Notes under the pieces: generated by a model
The model's input: only the letters and a program-made list of their open reading frames with translations
Database searches by the model: none
Told to the model about the DNA's origin: nothing
Shown here: one piece after another, positions 18,700 through 28,024 of the stretch
How positions within the stretch are numbered: position 1 is the first letter of the stretch
Layout: each line of letters begins with the position of its first letter
Made by a program: the position numbers and the translations under genes
Source: Chitinophagales bacterium
GTDB lineage: Bacteria; Bacteroidota; Bacteroidia; Chitinophagales; JADJOU01
Assembly: GCA_016787225.1 (NCBI GenBank)
Contig: JAEUUY010000001.1
Span: 1 to 61,595, forward strand
DNA: 61,595 nucleotides
Direction: 5' to 3'

Positions 18700-18745
18700 T
18701 AAAAATCTAGCAAGCTAAAATGATAAATAGTGTTATAGGCATTTA

Positions 18746-20056
18746 CTATTTTACCTTTAACCCATATTTCTTCATAAATTTAAGATAAAGATCGGTCTGT
18801 TTATTTCCTAAATCAATGAAACGTCCATCAATAAATGCCTGAGTGACTTTGGATGAACGCATATCAAGTATATCACCTTCGGAAATGACAATACTGGCAT
18901 CTTTGCCTACCTCTAGCGACCCTAATCTATTTGATACTCCTAGTATCTGTGCGGGACAGAGTGAAATTGATTTTAAAGCTTCTTCTTTGCTGAGTCCATA
19001 CGGAACCGTCTGACCAGCTTGAAAAGGAAGATTTCGAACCTGCCAAAAACCTTCGTTGCTGATAGCAAACAGAACTCCCGCTTTTTGCAAGATTGCAGGT
19101 GTTTTATAAGGTTGGTGCACATCCTCATCAGCATAGTTAGGTAATTCATGGGTTCTGCCTAGTATGACAGATATTTTTTTCTGCGCTAAAATATCTGCAA
19201 TTTGATAACAATCAGCAGCTCCTAACAGCGTAATTTGAATCCCGAACTGTTCTGCAAATTCTATAGCATGCAATATTTCTTTGATATGTTGGACTTGGAT
19301 ATAAAGTTTGCGTTTGCCATTGACCACTTCTCGGAGGCTCTCAAATCTCAAATTTTTCTTTTCGTGGGTTACTCCTGAATAACTTTTGGCTTCCATAAAG
19401 TAGTCGATGATTTCTTGGCGCTGCACTTCATAGTCTTTGTTTGGTTCATAACCTTTGGCTTCTGCCCACCAACCCATTTTTCTGTTTAGTGTAGGCCAAT
19501 TCAGAACGACCCCATCTTCCGCTATGACAGCAGCGTCTTCCCAGTTCCAAGCATCGAGCTGCACGAGCGAAGTCGTGCCCGATACGATTCCTCCTCCAGG
19601 AACTATCTGTGCATATAAGACGCCATTGCTGCGCACGGTAGGGGTCACTCGTGAATCGGTATTATAAGAAACTATCGTTCGGACATTCGCATTTTGTTGA
19701 CCTTGCTCAGCGCCATCATTCGTAGCTCGAACAGCTTCTATTTCCGATAAGCCGAGATAGGTATTGAGGGCTATGAGTGCTGGATAAATATGCTGCCCTG
19801 ACACATCTACTTTTTTACAATTTAATTGAGACAAAATCGTGCTGCTGTTGGCACTCACTTGCTGAATTTTTCCATGCTCAAATACGATGATTCCATTCTC
19901 AATAACCTCTCCATTACCTATGTGTATAGTAGCTCCATATAGACATATTCGTTCCGCTTGTTTGGGAGCAGGAGTTGGTATATCTTGGGAAAATAGATAA
20001 GTGGGAATGGTAAATAGTAGGAATAATTTTTTAAAAAATTTCATCACGTTTTTCAT
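18746..20056 (-). CDS. Exported amidohydrolase-fold protein lacking the HxH motif
   Basis: A 436-residue protein with a signal peptide (MKNVMKFFKKLFLLFTIPTYLFSQ). It has the amidohydrolase layout: a small beta-domain around GATIHIGNGEVIENGIIVF, a TIM-barrel and a C-terminal LEVGKDASIVISEGDILDMR. At the place where metal-dependent members have HxH, it reads YPALIALNTYLG, so the first metal ligands are missing. It may be a non-catalytic partner of the larger neighbour, which ends 18 bp upstream. Together they form a likely exported complex; substrate unknown. Confidence 0.8.
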   Translation of the reverse strand: MKNVMKFFKKLFLLFTIPTYLFSQDIPTPAPKQAERICLYGATIHIGNGEVIENGIIVFEHGKIQQVSANSSTILSQLNCKKVDVSGQHIYPALIALNTYLGLSEIEAVRATNDGAEQGQQNANVRTIVSYNTDSRVTPTVRSNGVLYAQIVPGGGIVSGTTSLVQLDAWNWEDAAVIAEDGVVLNWPTLNRKMGWWAEAKGYEPNKDYEVQRQEIIDYFMEAKSYSGVTHEKKNLRFESLREVVNGKRKLYIQVQHIKEILHAIEFAEQFGIQITLLGAADCYQIADILAQKKISVILGRTHELPNYADEDVHQPYKTPAILQKAGVLFAISNEGFWQVRNLPFQAGQTVPYGLSKEEALKSISLCPAQILGVSNRLGSLEVGKDASIVISEGDILDMRSSKVTQAFIDGRFIDLGNKQTDLYLKFMKKYGLKVK

Positions 20057-20074
20057 TTATTTTATTTAGAATAT

Positions 20075-23000
20075 TTAATGCAAACACTCACCTTCATTGC
20101 CGCAGCTAAAAGAGTATTTTTGCTTTTTAGTAGGTTCTTGTGTTTCAGCACCTGCCTTCTTTTCCTCGGTTAGCTTCTGTATTAAGATCGCACGTTCTTT
20201 TAGCATTTTAGATTTACTTATAGCATTCTGCTCTAGTGAATAGAAACAACGACCATCTACATAAGTGCGCTCTGCTACAGCATAAATAGACAGCGGATGG
20301 TCAGACCACAGCACGATATCGGCATCCTTACCTATTTTCAGGCTACCCATTCTATGATCTAAGTGTAGCATTTTGGCTGGGTTTAAGGTGACTAATTTCC
20401 ACGCATCTTCTTCACTCATATTGGCATACTTCACACTTTTAGCTGCTTCTTGATTGAGGCGGCGAGCCATCTCCGCATCATCTGAATTAATAGCAGTGGT
20501 CACTCCCATTTGAGTCAGAATGGCTGCATTTTGAGGTATGGCATCGATAACCTCAAATTTATATGCCCACCAATCTGAGAATGAAGAAGCATGGACACCG
20601 TGCGCTTTCATTTTATCAGCTACTTTATACCCTTCTAGGATATGTGTAAAGGTATTGACTGTAAACCCAAACTTTTCTGCTACTCGCATGAGCATAGTTA
20701 TTTCTGATTGTACATAGGAATGACAGGTAATAAATCGTTTTTTATTCAAAATTTCCGCCATAGTCTCTAATTCTAAATCTCGTCGAGTATTATTGGGATT
20801 GGTTAGCAGATTTTTTAGATATTCCTGTGCCTTGGTAAAATAATTGACATAGGTCTGCTCCACACCCATCCTGGTTTGCGGATAGCGAATATGAAATTGT
20901 GGTCCCCAGTTAGCCTGCTTCACATTCTCACCGAGAGCAAATTTGATAAATCCATCTGCATTTTCTATTTTCATCTGCTCGGCTGTCATACCCCATCGCA
21001 TCTTAATAAGGGCAGATTGTCCGCCTATGGCATTGGCAGAACCATGCAATAACTGTGCTGCAGTAACACCTCCTGATAAATGTCTGTAAATATTAATATC
21101 ATTTGGATTGATAACGTCGCCCATTCGAACTTCTGCACTTATTGATTTCGAACCCTCATTGACTCCACGTAAGGCGATATGATTGTGTTCATCTATAATT
21201 CCAGCGGTTAGATGTTTGCCTCGAGCATCAATTATTTTACAATCTGCACACGAGAGGTTTTTACCAATTTGACTTATCTTTCCATTGCGAATAATGAGGT
21301 CTGTTTGCTGCAAAATGCCTTCAGTTTCATTAGTCCACAGTGTCGTATTTTGAAATAGAATATTTTCTGGTGTTGGCATTTTTTCAAAACCATAACCATG
21401 AAGTGGAAAGGTAATTGGTGTTAATGATTGTAAGGTTATAGTATCATACTTTCGTTTACTGGTATCTGTATATAGACTATCTCGCCGTGCTATCCATTTG
21501 AACTCAGAACCATCTGGAAATATACCTTTACCATTCCAGCTATGACGCTCTGCATCAATGAAACCCGTGAAAAAATATTTTTTATTATCGCCCTTAGGAA
21601 ATGGTATCAAAGAAAAGACAATATCTTTGCCATTTCGCTCTAGCTTGGCATCTAATTTGGTGGTATCGTTTAAGACTAGTTGCATTTTAGGCGATTTCGC
21701 TTCGCCGCTCACTACTATTTTCGACCATGAGATAGATGAACTACTGGCAACAGAATTCAGCTTATAAATACCTCTTATATCATAATCTTCCATTCGGGCA
21801 ATTGGATACTTCTTACCTCCTATCCAGTTTTCTAAGATTTGTGCTCTATCATCAAAGATGTTTTTATCCGAAATGAAAAAATTAGCCCATTTTCCTTTCT
21901 CCAAACTACCATAATCGCTGTAGATATTCATGAACTGTGCTGGTTGGTAGGTCAATGCTTTTAGCAAATTCGATTCTGAAATACCATATTTCAGGGTCGT
22001 TCGTAGATTTTTTAGAAAATCATCCTTTTTCTCTAGCATATCCGATGTGATGGCAAATTCTATTTTATGTTTATCCAAATAAGCACAATTAGCTGGGGCA
22101 TGCTCCCAGTGCTTCATCTCTATGAGATCAACGAACTGACGTTTATAAATATCACTGACATCGTAAGCTTTAGGAAACTGCAATGGCACGATCAATTTCG
22201 CATTCGTCTTTTTTATTTCTTCCAATCGCTGATATTCAGAACCATCTGTTTTAAAGATATATTGCCTACCAAATTCGTCTCCAACCTTATCTGCCCGCAA
22301 AACATTTTCCCAATTTCCAGCATCGAAAATGGATATTAGATTTTTATTCCTATTCCACGCTTCTAAATTGATATTGTATTCGCGCGGCGCTGTAGTTCTG
22401 GAATACCACTGTGCATCGAGCTCCGTCTGGCGCAGCAGCGCTATAGACCCCATGAGGCTATTGGGATATTCCTGGGTCGAACTTCCTTTGTCAAAAGAAA
22501 AGACACTAGCAATATTGTCTTTTTTGAGCATGAGATTTTCTCTCTCACTGCCGAGCATAACCAAAGCGGCCGTACCTCGTGCTATACCATCCTTTCTATG
22601 GGTGACCACCATCCCAAAGCCTTGTTTGCGATAGCTCATAGCCATAGTATCGTGCTTTACAAAATAACGACTCGCCTCGTAGTCACTATGGATAGCTTGA
22701 TTCCATCCATAAGCTCCTTTTCTATTGGACTCATATTGTGCACCTTCTTTGTCGCTCCCCTTAGCTTGCTTAGATAAGCCATAGTCTGAAGATAAGTCTA
22801 TAAATGATGGATAAATAAATTTGCCTTTGAGGTCATAAATGATAGCACCTTGTGATTTCAGAGTGGATGGGGAAATTTCAACCACCTTGCCATTTTTGAT
22901 AAGCAGACTAGCATTGGGTAAAATAGTCTGATAATCTTTGTAAATCGTAGCATTGATGAATAGGACATGACCCTCTCGATAATCATCTGGACCATTGGAC

Positions 23001-23095
23001 TTAAAGGTGGTTTCCTGTGCTGGCATGGATAAATCCAATGCCACAAAAGCTAACAATAGGAAAACTACCTTCCATTTCTTTTTCTTTGAAATCAT
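20075..23095 (-). CDS. Exported two-domain amidohydrolase
   Basis: A 1006-residue protein with a signal peptide. It contains two amidohydrolase-type domains in tandem, roughly residues 40-440 and 590-960, joined by a beta-rich linker. The second domain has metal-binding IIDEHNHIALRG, CHSYVQSE, HILEGYKVADKMKAHGVHAS and NSDDAEM, so it looks active. The first domain has YPSFIDLSSDYGLSK where HxH would be and seems degenerate. A Cys-containing tail ends in FSCGNEGECLH. The family includes imidazolonepropionase-like and peptidase-like enzymes; the substrate cannot be given. The next gene encodes a similar degenerate domain. Confidence 0.85.
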   Translation of the reverse strand: MISKKKKWKVVFLLLAFVALDLSMPAQETTFKSNGPDDYREGHVLFINATIYKDYQTILPNASLLIKNGKVVEISPSTLKSQGAIIYDLKGKFIYPSFIDLSSDYGLSKQAKGSDKEGAQYESNRKGAYGWNQAIHSDYEASRYFVKHDTMAMSYRKQGFGMVVTHRKDGIARGTAALVMLGSERENLMLKKDNIASVFSFDKGSSTQEYPNSLMGSIALLRQTELDAQWYSRTTAPREYNINLEAWNRNKNLISIFDAGNWENVLRADKVGDEFGRQYIFKTDGSEYQRLEEIKKTNAKLIVPLQFPKAYDVSDIYKRQFVDLIEMKHWEHAPANCAYLDKHKIEFAITSDMLEKKDDFLKNLRTTLKYGISESNLLKALTYQPAQFMNIYSDYGSLEKGKWANFFISDKNIFDDRAQILENWIGGKKYPIARMEDYDIRGIYKLNSVASSSSISWSKIVVSGEAKSPKMQLVLNDTTKLDAKLERNGKDIVFSLIPFPKGDNKKYFFTGFIDAERHSWNGKGIFPDGSEFKWIARRDSLYTDTSKRKYDTITLQSLTPITFPLHGYGFEKMPTPENILFQNTTLWTNETEGILQQTDLIIRNGKISQIGKNLSCADCKIIDARGKHLTAGIIDEHNHIALRGVNEGSKSISAEVRMGDVINPNDINIYRHLSGGVTAAQLLHGSANAIGGQSALIKMRWGMTAEQMKIENADGFIKFALGENVKQANWGPQFHIRYPQTRMGVEQTYVNYFTKAQEYLKNLLTNPNNTRRDLELETMAEILNKKRFITCHSYVQSEITMLMRVAEKFGFTVNTFTHILEGYKVADKMKAHGVHASSFSDWWAYKFEVIDAIPQNAAILTQMGVTTAINSDDAEMARRLNQEAAKSVKYANMSEEDAWKLVTLNPAKMLHLDHRMGSLKIGKDADIVLWSDHPLSIYAVAERTYVDGRCFYSLEQNAISKSKMLKERAILIQKLTEEKKAGAETQEPTKKQKYSFSCGNEGECLH

Positions 23096-23115
23096 ATTTT
23101 TAAATCTTAGGTGAG

Positions 23116-23123
23116 CAAAGGTA
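23116..23123 (-). promoter_or_regulatory. Putative -7 box for the amidohydrolase operon
   Basis: On the minus strand TACCTTTG fits TAnnTTTG, 21 bp before the start codon at 23095. No -33 box at normal spacing was found. Confidence 0.45.
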
Positions 23124-23285
23124 ATGGAAAATAATAGATAAGTCTTAATTCCCGTTTGGGCAATTCTAACATACTTTTTGAGAATGATAAAACAAAAATG
23201 TCCTTTGGATTCGAAGCTTTTAACAATACTCTTGCTAACCCCAAATTTTTTGTAAAAAAAATTAACAAAATTAAATTTAAAACTC

Positions 23286-23293
23286 TACTTTTG
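23286..23293 (+). promoter_or_regulatory. Putative -7 box for the DUF1800/DUF1501 operon
   Basis: TACTTTTG fits TAnnTTTG and lies 32 bp before the ATG at 23326, in an AT-rich stretch divergent to the amidohydrolase operon. Confidence 0.5.
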
Positions 23294-23325
23294 TGCTAGA
23301 AGATCGTAAAAAAATTAATTAGCCT

Positions 23326-25050
23326 ATGGCGTCAATAGCCGAAAAGACTACCCCGCTTGGATTTGAAGCAGCTATGCATCTTCTAAGAAGGGCTACATAC
23401 AGGCCTACGAAGGCTCGTGCTTTTGCACTGGCTAGTATGACCCCAGCACAGGCTCTTGATCAGCTCTTTACATTTACTGCCCCAGCCTTACCCAAGCCAA
23501 TAAAAAATACAGACGGCTCTCAATATTTCCCTGATTTCGATAATCCTGGGGTTACTTTTGACACGACTTACAATAATGATTTTTCGTATGAATTTATGAA
23601 TTATTGGCTGTATAATGCTCATAAGTCTGATACGATTCAATGGAAGCTCTCTATGTTCCTTCATAGCATATATATAACCAATTATACTTCGGTCTATATG
23701 CAATGGGACAATATGGCGCTCATTCTGCAATATACCAATAAGAGTCTAAAGGAATTGGCATATAAAATGACGCTAAATCAGCGTATGATATACTATTTAA
23801 GTAATTATCTCAACATTAAAACCAATCCGAATCAAAATTATTCACGAGAGTTTTTGGAGCTTTTCACTATTCTCAAAGGAGAGCAGATAGACGAAGGAAA
23901 TTATACCAACTACACCGAGTTGGATGTGCAGCAAGCAGCTCGTGTGTTAACTGGATTTACTGGGACTTATGGTGGTAATGTGCGAATGAATTATCTGGAT
24001 AAGGGATTGACTGCCAATCTAGCTGGTCATGCTCCCAATCCTACCAATGCAGGATGGACCTATGCCACTACCAATCTACCAACAGGGCTATGTAATCTAG
24101 CACAGCATGATACAGGAAATAAGACATTTAGCGCTGCCTTTGGCGGACAAACGATAACGGGTTCTAATACCCTGACAGGTGCTTATACCGTCTATGACGA
24201 ATTGCAGGCATTTATCAATATGGTGTTTAATCAGGAGGCGACCGCAAAGAATTATGCGCGGAGATTGTATCGCTTTTTTGTTAATTCTCAGATTTCACAA
24301 GAAATAGAAACAGATATTATCACTCCACTGGCAAATCACCTTTTGAGTACTCAAAATGGTATAACTTATAATTTAGAATCAGCTGTAAAAATGCTCCTCA
24401 AGTGCTGGCATTTCTATGACCAAGATGATAGTATAATAGGAGATGACCATATCGGTAGCAAAATAAAATCACCAGTTGATTTGATGCTAAATTTTATGGC
24501 CGAAACGAATATGACCATGGTCAATCCGACTGCGAATCCCTTACATTTCCATAACTATTTCAATACGCTACGCTCACGCATTTGGATTTCTGGTATGCAA
24601 GTATTTAATTCAGTGGATGTCAATGGCTACCCTGGCTACAGTGCCAAACCAGATTATGATAAGAATTGGGTTACTATTGCCACTTTGAATCAACGCTATA
24701 AATGTGGCTGGATAGAAACATGTCTCAATGGGTATACTAACAATGGATTCACTACCAGACTGGATTCGCCAGATTATTTAAGATTATCTGGGTGGTTTAC
24801 AGATCCTGGTAATGCAGATACATTGATTGACGAATTGATGGATTTATTGTTTCCAAGCAAACCGAAGGGATTGCGCTATGGGTATTTTGAGAATGCTTTG
24901 CTCAACGGCTTATCCAAGGCAAACTGGCAAACGACATGGAATACATGGATAGCAGACGTGAATAATGCTACTAAAAAGAATGCTGTGCGTACGGCAGTAA
25001 ATAGATTACTTCTAGCTATGGCTAGGTCTACGGAATATCAAGTGATGTAA
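23326..25050 (+). CDS. DUF1800 domain protein
   Basis: A 574-residue protein of the DUF1800 family. Early parts AAMHLLRRATYRPTKARA and FLHSIYIT, then NYSREFLELFTI and VQQAARVLTGFTG, match the family pattern. Further family-like parts are NYARRLYRFFV and KIKSPVDLMLNF. It has no obvious N-terminal signal peptide, unlike many exported relatives. In Bacteroidota and Planctomycetes it is nearly always paired with a DUF1501 protein, which starts here 10 bp downstream. The biochemical function is unknown. Confidence 0.9.
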   Translation: MASIAEKTTPLGFEAAMHLLRRATYRPTKARAFALASMTPAQALDQLFTFTAPALPKPIKNTDGSQYFPDFDNPGVTFDTTYNNDFSYEFMNYWLYNAHKSDTIQWKLSMFLHSIYITNYTSVYMQWDNMALILQYTNKSLKELAYKMTLNQRMIYYLSNYLNIKTNPNQNYSREFLELFTILKGEQIDEGNYTNYTELDVQQAARVLTGFTGTYGGNVRMNYLDKGLTANLAGHAPNPTNAGWTYATTNLPTGLCNLAQHDTGNKTFSAAFGGQTITGSNTLTGAYTVYDELQAFINMVFNQEATAKNYARRLYRFFVNSQISQEIETDIITPLANHLLSTQNGITYNLESAVKMLLKCWHFYDQDDSIIGDDHIGSKIKSPVDLMLNFMAETNMTMVNPTANPLHFHNYFNTLRSRIWISGMQVFNSVDVNGYPGYSAKPDYDKNWVTIATLNQRYKCGWIETCLNGYTNNGFTTRLDSPDYLRLSGWFTDPGNADTLIDELMDLLFPSKPKGLRYGYFENALLNGLSKANWQTTWNTWIADVNNATKKNAVRTAVNRLLLAMARSTEYQVM

Positions 25051-25060
25051 ACTATAGATT

Positions 25061-27154
25061 ATGGGATTAGGAAGAAGAGGTTTTTTAAAAGTTTCAGGCA
25101 CATTAGGATTATCGAGTCCATTGATTTTAAATAATTCTTATGCTTGGGCATCTGCTGCTCCATTTGCCGATTGTGACCCAGTCTCTGATAGAGTTATCGT
25201 CATGGTCAGAATGGCAGGAGCGAACGATGGTCTCAACACCGTGATTCCGCTCAATGAATATGCACAATATAGTTTCTTGAGACCCGATATTAAGTTAAAT
25301 AATACAGGAGCAAATTCAATTATATCCCTGAATTCTGATATTGGATTGCATCCGAATATGTATGCTTTTTCTGATTTAATGAATGCAGGCAAATTAGCCA
25401 TCATTAACGGTGTAGGGTATCCAAAACCAAACTATTCGCATTTCGATTCTGAGAATATGATGTTTGCTGGTAGAGACGGGAATAACGCTACCAATCTGGT
25501 AGACGGAATGATGGGAAGATACTTAGAATCTGTTTTACCCGGTATGGCTGGTTCTCCGAATAGACTTATGGAAGACCCCGTGGCATTGCATTTTGGCAAT
25601 TCCAATCCATGTCTCATTTTTAATCATACGCATAATAAAAACATTGAATACAATGCTACATCGATGCAAGGCACTTTGTTTGGTATGTTAGCACCTGAGA
25701 TATATCTCCCAGACGAAAGCGATTATGGCAAGATACAGCAATTCCTAAGAGGAGTTGAAAAGAGTATGGACGCCTACTATAATAGAATTATGTCTGTATT
25801 TACTGCTGGCAGCAATAGTTCTGTATCCTATCCAGCCACCAATCTGGGCAGACAACTAAAAACGGTATCACGATTGATTCGTGGAGGATCTAAAACTAAA
25901 ATTTATATGGTTACGATTGGCGGGTTTGATACACATGATACTCAATCCGTGATAGGTAGTTCACATACTGGTGCTCATGCCAATTTACTTCTCGATGTTT
26001 CTAATTCAATCGCTGCTTTTCAAGCTGATTTAGAAGCATTGGGTACAGCTGATAAGGTAATAACTGTGACGTTCAGCGAATTTGGTAGGCAAGTAAAACA
26101 AAATGGTAGTACCGGTACTGATCATGGTAATATAGCACCTTTCTTTGTCATAGGAAAGGGCGTACAAGGAGGCGTACTCGGAGCTCACCCAAGCCTCAAT
26201 GTACCAGCAAATGCTAATCAAAATAGCTCTACTGCATTTTATTATCCAGCTTCTGAGCGAAAGTATGATTATAGGCAAATTTACGGTACATTATTGCAGG
26301 ATTGGTTAGGAGCTAGTAATGCAGTGATTACAGAAACTCAGCTAGATAGTGCTAGTATAGGCACAGAGGGTGCTACGAAATTAAATCTTGTGAAAACTGC
26401 TGACAACGCAAGTCCAGATTGTCTATCCAGTAAACTGATTGATTGTCATAAGTTCCCATACGATGATATTGCCTGTGTGAAGATTTTCGAAACAGGCGGA
26501 TGGTCCTATTATGGTTTACCGGGAACAGTAGATAATAGTTATTACTTCGGGATAGAGCATAATCCAACAGGAGCAGGTGCAAACACACAAGCGTTTACAG
26601 CTCAAGTGAAAATTAGAAAATGTCTTTGTTCTCCGAACGGTCCGAAAATATTTAGTCGCAAAGATGGACAAGATGCAAGTTTTGTCATGGGTATCGTCTG
26701 GACTATCGAACTGACTTCTGGAACTCAAGATGGTTTTGTCAATATTAGATTCTTTCATAATTATGATCTTTTAGCTGATACTTTGTCAGAAGCTACTAAA
26801 TTTAAGAATGCAGTCTCGGCTAATTATATCAGTCCTGAGTTATGGTTTAAAACCCTCTCTCCAGTCAGTATTCCAAATGATTTAAGGGCTCAGGGATTAT
26901 TTGTTCCTATCTATCCCTTAGGTCCAATAGTAACAGGAGCTATCAACGGCGTCTTATATAAAGAGTGGGGAAATCAACAGAATATAGATAGAAATAGTGG
27001 TGGTTGTATGATAAGAGTCACAAATCAAAATGAAGGAAATTTCGTAAAGAAGCCAGCAACACCGCCTTTCCTAGAAGGAACTATGCGATTCAATCAAGTG
27101 AATCAGCATTTTGAGGGATTTGATGGATTTGAGTGGATTATATTAGATAATTAG
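25061..27154 (+). CDS. DUF1501 protein with twin-arginine signal and extra C-terminal region
   Basis: A 697-residue protein. The N-terminus MGLGRRGFLKVSGTLGLSSP has the RRxFLK pattern of a Tat signal peptide, and a cleavage site near ANNSYAWA-type residues is plausible. The DUF1501 part has MVRMAGANDGLNTVIPLNEY, HPNMYAFSDLMNAGKLAII, TIGGFDTHD and VTFSEFGRQVKQNGSTGTDH, a sulfatase/phosphatase-like fold. From about residue 460 a separate Cys-containing region follows, ending in GTMRFNQVNQHFEGFDG. That ending resembles the C-terminus of the next gene product. Function unknown. Confidence 0.88.
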   Translation: MGLGRRGFLKVSGTLGLSSPLILNNSYAWASAAPFADCDPVSDRVIVMVRMAGANDGLNTVIPLNEYAQYSFLRPDIKLNNTGANSIISLNSDIGLHPNMYAFSDLMNAGKLAIINGVGYPKPNYSHFDSENMMFAGRDGNNATNLVDGMMGRYLESVLPGMAGSPNRLMEDPVALHFGNSNPCLIFNHTHNKNIEYNATSMQGTLFGMLAPEIYLPDESDYGKIQQFLRGVEKSMDAYYNRIMSVFTAGSNSSVSYPATNLGRQLKTVSRLIRGGSKTKIYMVTIGGFDTHDTQSVIGSSHTGAHANLLLDVSNSIAAFQADLEALGTADKVITVTFSEFGRQVKQNGSTGTDHGNIAPFFVIGKGVQGGVLGAHPSLNVPANANQNSSTAFYYPASERKYDYRQIYGTLLQDWLGASNAVITETQLDSASIGTEGATKLNLVKTADNASPDCLSSKLIDCHKFPYDDIACVKIFETGGWSYYGLPGTVDNSYYFGIEHNPTGAGANTQAFTAQVKIRKCLCSPNGPKIFSRKDGQDASFVMGIVWTIELTSGTQDGFVNIRFFHNYDLLADTLSEATKFKNAVSANYISPELWFKTLSPVSIPNDLRAQGLFVPIYPLGPIVTGAINGVLYKEWGNQQNIDRNSGGCMIRVTNQNEGNFVKKPATPPFLEGTMRFNQVNQHFEGFDGFEWIILDN

Positions 27155-27210
27155 AAATTAGAAGTTAGATAAAAGAAATTAAAATAATTCAATTTATAAA
27201 CTTAAATAAG

Positions 27211-28014
27211 ATGAAGAAGATATTTTTTACTTTGTTGTTTATAGGTGGTTTAGCCACCATCAAGGCACAAATGCGCTTTGGTACAGGTGATGTTCTTGAT
27301 CCGAACGCTGTCGTGCAAATCGATGCAGGTGATGGTACACGAAAGGGACTTTTGATGCCAAGAGTTCAATTATTAGCCACCAATAACTACGCTCCTCTAG
27401 GTGCTCATGTGGCTGGTATGATTGTATATAACACAGTCACAGCTGGAAGTGACCCGTATAAAGTATATCCAGGCTATTATTACAATGATGGCACAAAATG
27501 GCAAAGGGTACTATCCGAACAGGAAATAAATAAAGTATGGCTAAATGCTTCGAATGGTTCTACTGCGACTTTGGAAAATCAAGATATATATCGAAGTGGA
27601 AAAATGGGCTTAGGAGTTACTACTCCAAGTGAAGCACTTGACGTCAATGGAAATGTCAAAGTAAGTGGAGGAGCCAATACAGGTCAAGTAAATATCAAAC
27701 AGGGAACTGCAAGCAATAGTGGTTCTGTAGAAATTACCAATCCTAATAATCAAATGGTAGGTAAAATAGGGATTATGCCTAATCATATGAACTATCATAC
27801 GGAGGATACCTTGAAGCACCACGTATTTACAGGAGGTAATCTGGCTATAGGTACTACAACAGCCCCCGTTAAGCTCGTAGTCAATGGTGCACTCAAACTA
27901 GGGAATGAAGCAAAAACGAATGATGCTCCTGAAGCAGGTATGATACGATATAATCAATCTTTAGGTAGATTTGAAGGATATAATGGAACTGCGTGGGTTA
28001 GTCTCCATGAATAA
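27211..28014 (+). CDS. Exported protein, tail-fibre-like organisation
   Basis: A 267-residue protein with a signal peptide (MKKIFFTLLFIGGLATIKAQ). The segment GDGTRKGLLMPRVQLLA is typical of a broad family of Bacteroidota surface proteins resembling phage tail-fibre parts, and ALDVNGNVKVSGG is a repeated-unit type stretch. The end, GMIRYNQSLGRFEGYNG followed by AWVSLHE, matches the end of the preceding DUF1501 protein. It lies 56 bp after that gene and 10 bp before the T9SS protein, so it is part of one operon of exported proteins. No precise role known. Confidence 0.7.
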   Translation: MKKIFFTLLFIGGLATIKAQMRFGTGDVLDPNAVVQIDAGDGTRKGLLMPRVQLLATNNYAPLGAHVAGMIVYNTVTAGSDPYKVYPGYYYNDGTKWQRVLSEQEINKVWLNASNGSTATLENQDIYRSGKMGLGVTTPSEALDVNGNVKVSGGANTGQVNIKQGTASNSGSVEITNPNNQMVGKIGIMPNHMNYHTEDTLKHHVFTGGNLAIGTTTAPVKLVVNGALKLGNEAKTNDAPEAGMIRYNQSLGRFEGYNGTAWVSLHE

Positions 28015-28024
28015 AATATAACAA

